Origin: Canicola haemoglobinophilus
GTDB taxonomy: Bacteria; Pseudomonadota; Gammaproteobacteria; Enterobacterales; Pasteurellaceae
Reading direction: 5' to 3'
DNA: 42,040 bases
NCBI RefSeq assembly: GCF_002015075.1
Contig: NZ_MUXZ01000022.1
Coordinates: 1 to 42,040 of the forward strand
The translations under genes and the position numbers were made by a program. This document shows, piece after piece, positions 39,027-42,040 of this stretch. The first letter of the stretch is position 1. The number at the start of each line of letters is the position of its first letter. The notes under the pieces are model-generated. The model ran no database searches and was not told the origin of the DNA. It was given only the letters and a program-made list of their open reading frames with translations.

Positions 39027-39050
39027 CGGACGCCAGCGTGGCGTCCCTAC
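39027..39050 (-). repeat. REP-like palindromic element, copy 3 (purH-purD spacer)
   Basis: It is the inverse orientation of copy 2 and identical to copy 1 at 31181-31204. With copy 2 it forms a long inverted repeat (38958-39050) whose two ends carry GTAG. Confidence 0.75.
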
Positions 39051-39126
39051 CTAGTTAATCTAATGCATTGCGTTATTGCATGATGTCGAATAAGAAAATC
39101 AAAGAAAGAATTTTAAAGGAAAACGA

Positions 39127-40425
39127 ATGAATATTTTAATTATCGGAAATGGTGGGCGTGAGCATGCTTTGGCTTGGAAAGTGGCTCAATCGCCGTTAGC
39201 AAGTAAAGTTTTTGTAGCACCGGGTAACGCTGGAACAGCAATGGAAACGGGTGGCAAAAGTGCGGTAGAAAATGTCGCAATTTCAGCGACTGATATTGAT
39301 GGATTAGTTAAATTTGCACAAGACAAGCAAATTGGTTTGACCATTGTCGGCCCTGAAGCACCTTTAGTGATTGGCGTAGTTGATGCTTTCCGAGCTGCTG
39401 GTTTGAAAATTTTTGGACCAACGCAAGCGGCGGCACAGCTGGAAGGCTCCAAGGCTTTTACCAAAGATTTCCTTGCTCGTCATCAAATTCCTACTGCGGA
39501 ATATCAAAACTTTACCGATGTAGAACAAGCACTGGCTTATGTGCGTGAAAAAGGTGCACCTATTGTGGTTAAAGCTGATGGCTTAGCCGCTGGTAAGGGC
39601 GTAATTGTTGCGATGACCTTAGAGGAAGCTGAAACGGCGATTAAAGATATGCTTTCTGGTAATGCTTTCGGTGATGCTGGAAGTAGAGTGGTAATTGAAG
39701 AATTTTTAGAAGGCGAAGAAGCCAGTTTTATTGTGATGGTGGACGGTAAAAATGTCGAGCCAATGGCGACTTCACAGGATCATAAACGAGTGGGCGAAAA
39801 TGATACAGGCTTGAATACAGGCGGAATGGGGGCTTATTCGCCAGCACCTGTAGTCACTGCTGAAATTCATGATCGCATTATGCAACAGGTTATTTATCCA
39901 ACGGTAAATGGCATGGCAGCTGAAGGCAATGTTTATACAGGCTTTTTATATGCTGGTTTAATGATTGATAAAAATGGGCAGCCTAAAGTGATTGAATTTA
40001 ACTGCCGCTTTGGTGATCCCGAAACTCAGCCAATTATGATGCGTTTACAGTCAGATTTAGTTGAGCTTTGTTTAGCCGCTTGTGATGGAAAATTAGATCA
40101 AGTGCAATCACAATGGTCTGAGCAAGCCGCACTTGGTATCGTACTAGCAGCCGAAGGCTATCCAGCGGATTATCGCAAAGGCGATGAAATTCAAGGTTTG
40201 CCTGTAAGTGCGGTAGCAAATCAAAAAGTTTTTTTAGCTGGTGTCGAACAGAAAGAGGGAAAACTTTTAACCAATGGCGGTCGTGTGCTTTGTGTAACTG
40301 CTTTAGGTGATACGGTTTTTGCAGCTCAGCAACAAGCTCTATCATTAGCTGAAAAAATCCAATGGAAAGGTCGTTTCTATCGCCGAGATATTGGCTATCG
40401 AGCAGTACAAAGAGAAAAGCAATAG
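39127..40425 (+). CDS. purD: Phosphoribosylamine-glycine ligase (GAR synthetase)
   Basis: PurD joins glycine to phosphoribosylamine, the second step of purine synthesis. It has 432 residues (E. coli 429). The N-terminal domain MNILIIGNGGREHALAWK is diagnostic. The ATP-grasp domain includes IVVKADGLAAGKGVIVA, VVIEEFLEGEEASFIVMVDG and the metal site EFNCRFGDPETQ. The last residues before the stop (RRDIGYRAVQREKQ) run up to a REP-like element: the G of the TAG stop is also the first base of copy 4. AAGGAAAACGA precedes the ATG. Glycine is supplied by GlyA, encoded next. Two uptake signals lie inside (39258 and 40206). Confidence 0.98.
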   Translation: MNILIIGNGGREHALAWKVAQSPLASKVFVAPGNAGTAMETGGKSAVENVAISATDIDGLVKFAQDKQIGLTIVGPEAPLVIGVVDAFRAAGLKIFGPTQAAAQLEGSKAFTKDFLARHQIPTAEYQNFTDVEQALAYVREKGAPIVVKADGLAAGKGVIVAMTLEEAETAIKDMLSGNAFGDAGSRVVIEEFLEGEEASFIVMVDGKNVEPMATSQDHKRVGENDTGLNTGGMGAYSPAPVVTAEIHDRIMQQVIYPTVNGMAAEGNVYTGFLYAGLMIDKNGQPKVIEFNCRFGDPETQPIMMRLQSDLVELCLAACDGKLDQVQSQWSEQAALGIVLAAEGYPADYRKGDEIQGLPVSAVANQKVFLAGVEQKEGKLLTNGGRVLCVTALGDTVFAAQQQALSLAEKIQWKGRFYRRDIGYRAVQREKQ

Positions 40426-40448
40426 TAGGGACGACACGTTGGCGTCCG
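40425..40448 (+). repeat. REP-like palindromic element, copy 4, variant (purD-glyA spacer)
   Basis: GTAGGGACGACA, CGT, TGGCGTCCG. It keeps the GTAG foot, but two or three changes weaken the stem. It begins on the last base of the purD stop codon. Confidence 0.65.
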
Positions 40449-40494
40449 TAAAAAGCTGAATTAACTTTTTATTTTTCATGACGGCGCTTATTAA

Positions 40495-40507
40495 TGAAAA
40501 GTTTTCA
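40495..40507 (+). promoter_or_regulatory. MetR binding site of glyA
   Basis: TGAAAAGTTTTCA matches the MetR consensus TGAA-N5-TTCA exactly and is a full palindrome around a central G. It lies about 80 bases upstream of the TATAAT at 40581, the distance at which MetR activates glyA in E. coli. Homocysteine would be the co-activator. Confidence 0.75.
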
Positions 40508-40580
40508 TAAGTCTGATGAAAAATTGGAATTAAATTTTTATTAAAATTTTAAGTCGAAACAGGTAAACTAGTTACCACTT

Positions 40581-40586
40581 TATAAT
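40581..40586 (+). promoter_or_regulatory. -10 box of glyA
   Basis: A perfect TATAAT 20 bases before the ATG. There is no recognisable -35 at 16-18 bases, which fits an activator-dependent promoter. The short leader also puts the start close to the AGAGGAAAA ribosome binding site. Confidence 0.5.
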
Positions 40587-40606
40587 TAGCAAAAGAGGAA
40601 AACACA

Positions 40607-41866
40607 ATGTTAAAAAGAAGTATGAATATTGCCGATTACGATCCAATCTTATGGCAAGCCATTCAAGATGAAAATCGTCGTCAAGAAGAGCATATCGAAT
40701 TAATTGCATCAGAAAACTATGCTAGTCCACGAGTAATGGAAGCTCAGGGATCTCAGTTTACCAATAAATATGCAGAAGGTTATCCAGGCAAACGCTATTA
40801 TGGTGGTTGTGAATATACGGACATCGTAGAGCAATTAGCAATTGATCGTGCAAAAGAATTATTTGGTGCAGATTATGCGAACGTACAACCGCACTCAGGC
40901 TCGCAAGCAAATGCGGCTGTTTACATGGCATTATTAAATCCAGGCGATACGATTTTAGGTATGAGCCTAGCACATGGTGGCCATTTAACTCATGGTGCAT
41001 CAGTGAGTTTCTCTGGCAAAATTTATAAAGCAGAACAATATGGTATTACATCAGAAGGCTTAATTGACTATGATGCGTTACGCAAACAAGCGCATGAAGT
41101 GAAACCAAAAATGATCGTAGGTGGATTTTCGGCTTATTCTCAAGTGGTTGACTGGGCAAAAATGCGTGAAATCGCTGATGAAGTGGGTGCATATTTATTC
41201 GTTGATATGGCGCACGTTGCTGGTCTAATTGCTGCAGGTGTTTATCCAAGCCCAATGCCACATGCACATGTAGTAACCACAACAACACACAAAACCTTAG
41301 CAGGTCCTCGTGGTGGTTTAATCCTTGCTAATGGCGATGAAGAATTGTACAAAAAATTAAATAGTGCGGTATTCCCAGCTGGACAAGGTGGTCCATTAGT
41401 TCATGTGATTGCAGCGAAAGCGGTTTGTTTTAAAGAAGCTTTAGAACCAGAATTTAAAGCATATCAAGCGCAAGTATTGAAAAATGCGAAAGCAATGGTG
41501 GAAGTCTTTAAACAACGTGGATATAACGTTGTATCTAATGGCACAGAAAACCATTTATTCTTAGTTGACTTAGTTAGCCATGGTTTAACAGGTAAAGCAG
41601 CAGATGCAGCATTAGGCCGTGCAAATATTACGGTTAATAAAAATGCGGTACCAAATGATCCACAAAAACCATTTATTACCTCTGGTATTCGTGTGGGTAC
41701 GCCTTCTGTTACTCGCCGTGGTTTTAAAGAAGAAGATGTTGTAGAGTTAGCTGGTTGGATGTGCGATATTTTAGATAGCATGAATAAAGATAACCATGAA
41801 CAAGTTATTGCTGATGTGAAAGAAAAAGTATTAGCAATTTGTAAACGTCTTCCTGTTTATCCATAA
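40607..41866 (+). CDS. glyA: Serine hydroxymethyltransferase
   Basis: GlyA converts serine and tetrahydrofolate to glycine and methylene-tetrahydrofolate, feeding PurD with glycine and ThyA and methionine synthesis with one-carbon units. It has 419 residues (E. coli 417) and aligns throughout. The PLP lysine is Lys229 in TTTTHKTLAGPRGG, the same number as in E. coli. ELIASENYASPRVMEAQGS and GKRYYGGCEYTDIVEQLA form the N-terminal substrate region. AGAGGAAAAC precedes the ATG. A MetR site lies upstream; I found no PurR box there, unlike E. coli. It ends with a strong terminator. Confidence 0.98.
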   Translation: MLKRSMNIADYDPILWQAIQDENRRQEEHIELIASENYASPRVMEAQGSQFTNKYAEGYPGKRYYGGCEYTDIVEQLAIDRAKELFGADYANVQPHSGSQANAAVYMALLNPGDTILGMSLAHGGHLTHGASVSFSGKIYKAEQYGITSEGLIDYDALRKQAHEVKPKMIVGGFSAYSQVVDWAKMREIADEVGAYLFVDMAHVAGLIAAGVYPSPMPHAHVVTTTTHKTLAGPRGGLILANGDEELYKKLNSAVFPAGQGGPLVHVIAAKAVCFKEALEPEFKAYQAQVLKNAKAMVEVFKQRGYNVVSNGTENHLFLVDLVSHGLTGKAADAALGRANITVNKNAVPNDPQKPFITSGIRVGTPSVTRRGFKEEDVVELAGWMCDILDSMNKDNHEQVIADVKEKVLAICKRLPVYP

Positions 41867-41896
41867 ATCTTATTTTTTAACCTCAATTTTGATTAC

Positions 41897-41924
41897 AAGC
41901 GATGGTTTAGCCATCGCTTTTTTT
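41897..41924 (+). terminator. Terminator of glyA
   Basis: AAGCGATGG and CCATCGCTT form a 9-base-pair stem with a 5-base loop, followed by seven T. Confidence 0.93.
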
Positions 41925-42040
41925 GTTTAAAGTGCGGTGTGATTTTATCGTATTTATTTCCCATTCATACCTTGCTTAAATAGCTCATTTCTAACAAATG
42001 CCCCATATTAAAGTGCGGTTAAAAAAAGCCCCCTTCCTAA

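Larger units (their letters stand above)
3337..42019. repeat. Haemophilus-type DNA uptake signal sequences, 34 exact copies
   Basis: These 9-base signals direct the type IV pilus-based uptake of kin DNA. As AAGTGCGGT on the plus strand they start at 5879, 8018, 8952, 12498, 12930, 13795, 15500, 16896, 18881, 19386, 20300, 22070, 22956, 23769, 24375, 28895, 31699, 34679, 37937, 39258, 40206, 41930 and 42011. As ACCGCACTT they start at 3337, 4779, 12138, 17964, 20614, 23518, 23971, 26545, 27447, 31222 and 31431. Counted by eye, so one or two may be missed. The longest runs without a copy are 1-3336, 8961-12137, and 31708-34678 (the WYL and nuclease genes). Confidence 0.93.

Noticed and set aside
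40562..40576. Small inverted repeat GGTAA-N5-TTACC before glyA
   Set aside because: Arms are only 5 bases long and match no operator I know; it may be chance.
1..42040. CRISPR array, tRNA or rRNA genes, insertion sequences, prophage
   Set aside because: I found no regular spacer repeats, no cloverleaf-like sequences, no transposase or integrase, and no phage structural genes. KilA-N alone does not make a prophage.

Overview
The window reads as chromosomal DNA of a Pasteurellaceae bacterium of the Haemophilus type. The strongest sign is the DNA uptake signal AAGTGCGGT / ACCGCACTT: I counted 34 exact copies by eye, about one per 1.2 kb, which is the density reported for H. influenzae. Base composition is AT-rich and nearly every gene has a clear gammaproteobacterial counterpart. 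Gene order differs from what I remember of H. influenzae Rd (for example, no msbA in front of lpxK), and the adenylate kinase differs at many residues from the Rd protein as I recall it. A related species, such as one of the H. parainfluenzae or Aggregatibacter kind, is plausible, but I cannot decide the species.

Layout. 1-4.6 kb (minus strand): adk, a bile-acid/pantoate-type sodium symporter, then an operon udk-dcd-AsmA-like gene. 4.6-9.1 kb (plus): afuABC, a binding-protein ABC transporter with a perfect CRP site in front, probably for sugar phosphates rather than iron. 9.1-11.2 kb (minus): a CPA1 Na+/H+ antiporter and a YoaB-type RidA protein. 11.2-18.4 kb (plus): ywiC-like, rimK, ycfP, lpxK, ycaR, kdsB (lipid A and Kdo supply), a KilA-N gene that looks inserted, and uvrC. 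18.4-24.6 kb (minus): TM2 protein, rnb, fabI, ybgI (NIF3), mnmC. 24.8-26 kb (plus): fabB. 26-29.6 kb (minus): one tight operon rppH-tauE/safE-lgt-thyA-tadA. 30-31.8 kb (plus): metK, sprT. 31.8-36.5 kb (plus): an accessory block of a WYL regulator, an Mrr-type nuclease, a tandem AAA+ ATPase and an OGFr-domain protein. 36.8-42 kb (plus): doxX, purH, purD, glyA.

Regulation is unusually readable. metK has tandem MetJ boxes over its promoter, glyA has a perfect MetR site, and purH has a PurR box between its -35 and -10; together these cover one-carbon, methionine and purine supply. afuA has a class II CRP arrangement with centre at -41.5. Most convergent gene pairs are separated by good hairpin terminators.

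The least ordinary items are these. (1) Four copies of a 24-base palindromic element with a GTAG foot lie between metK/sprT, purH/purD (as an inverted pair) and purD/glyA; they look like REP/BIME elements of the kind handled by RAYT transposases. (2) The WYL-Mrr-AAA-OGFr block, with the ribosome binding site of the AAA gene buried in a terminator-type hairpin, is a candidate stress or anti-phage module. (3) A KilA-N gene is bounded by an exact 10-base direct repeat between kdsB and uvrC. (4) Uptake signals sit in functional positions: over the tadA start codon, in the afuA signal peptide, as an inverted pair between afuB and afuC, and five times within mnmC. All comparisons with other genomes are from memory and were not computed.
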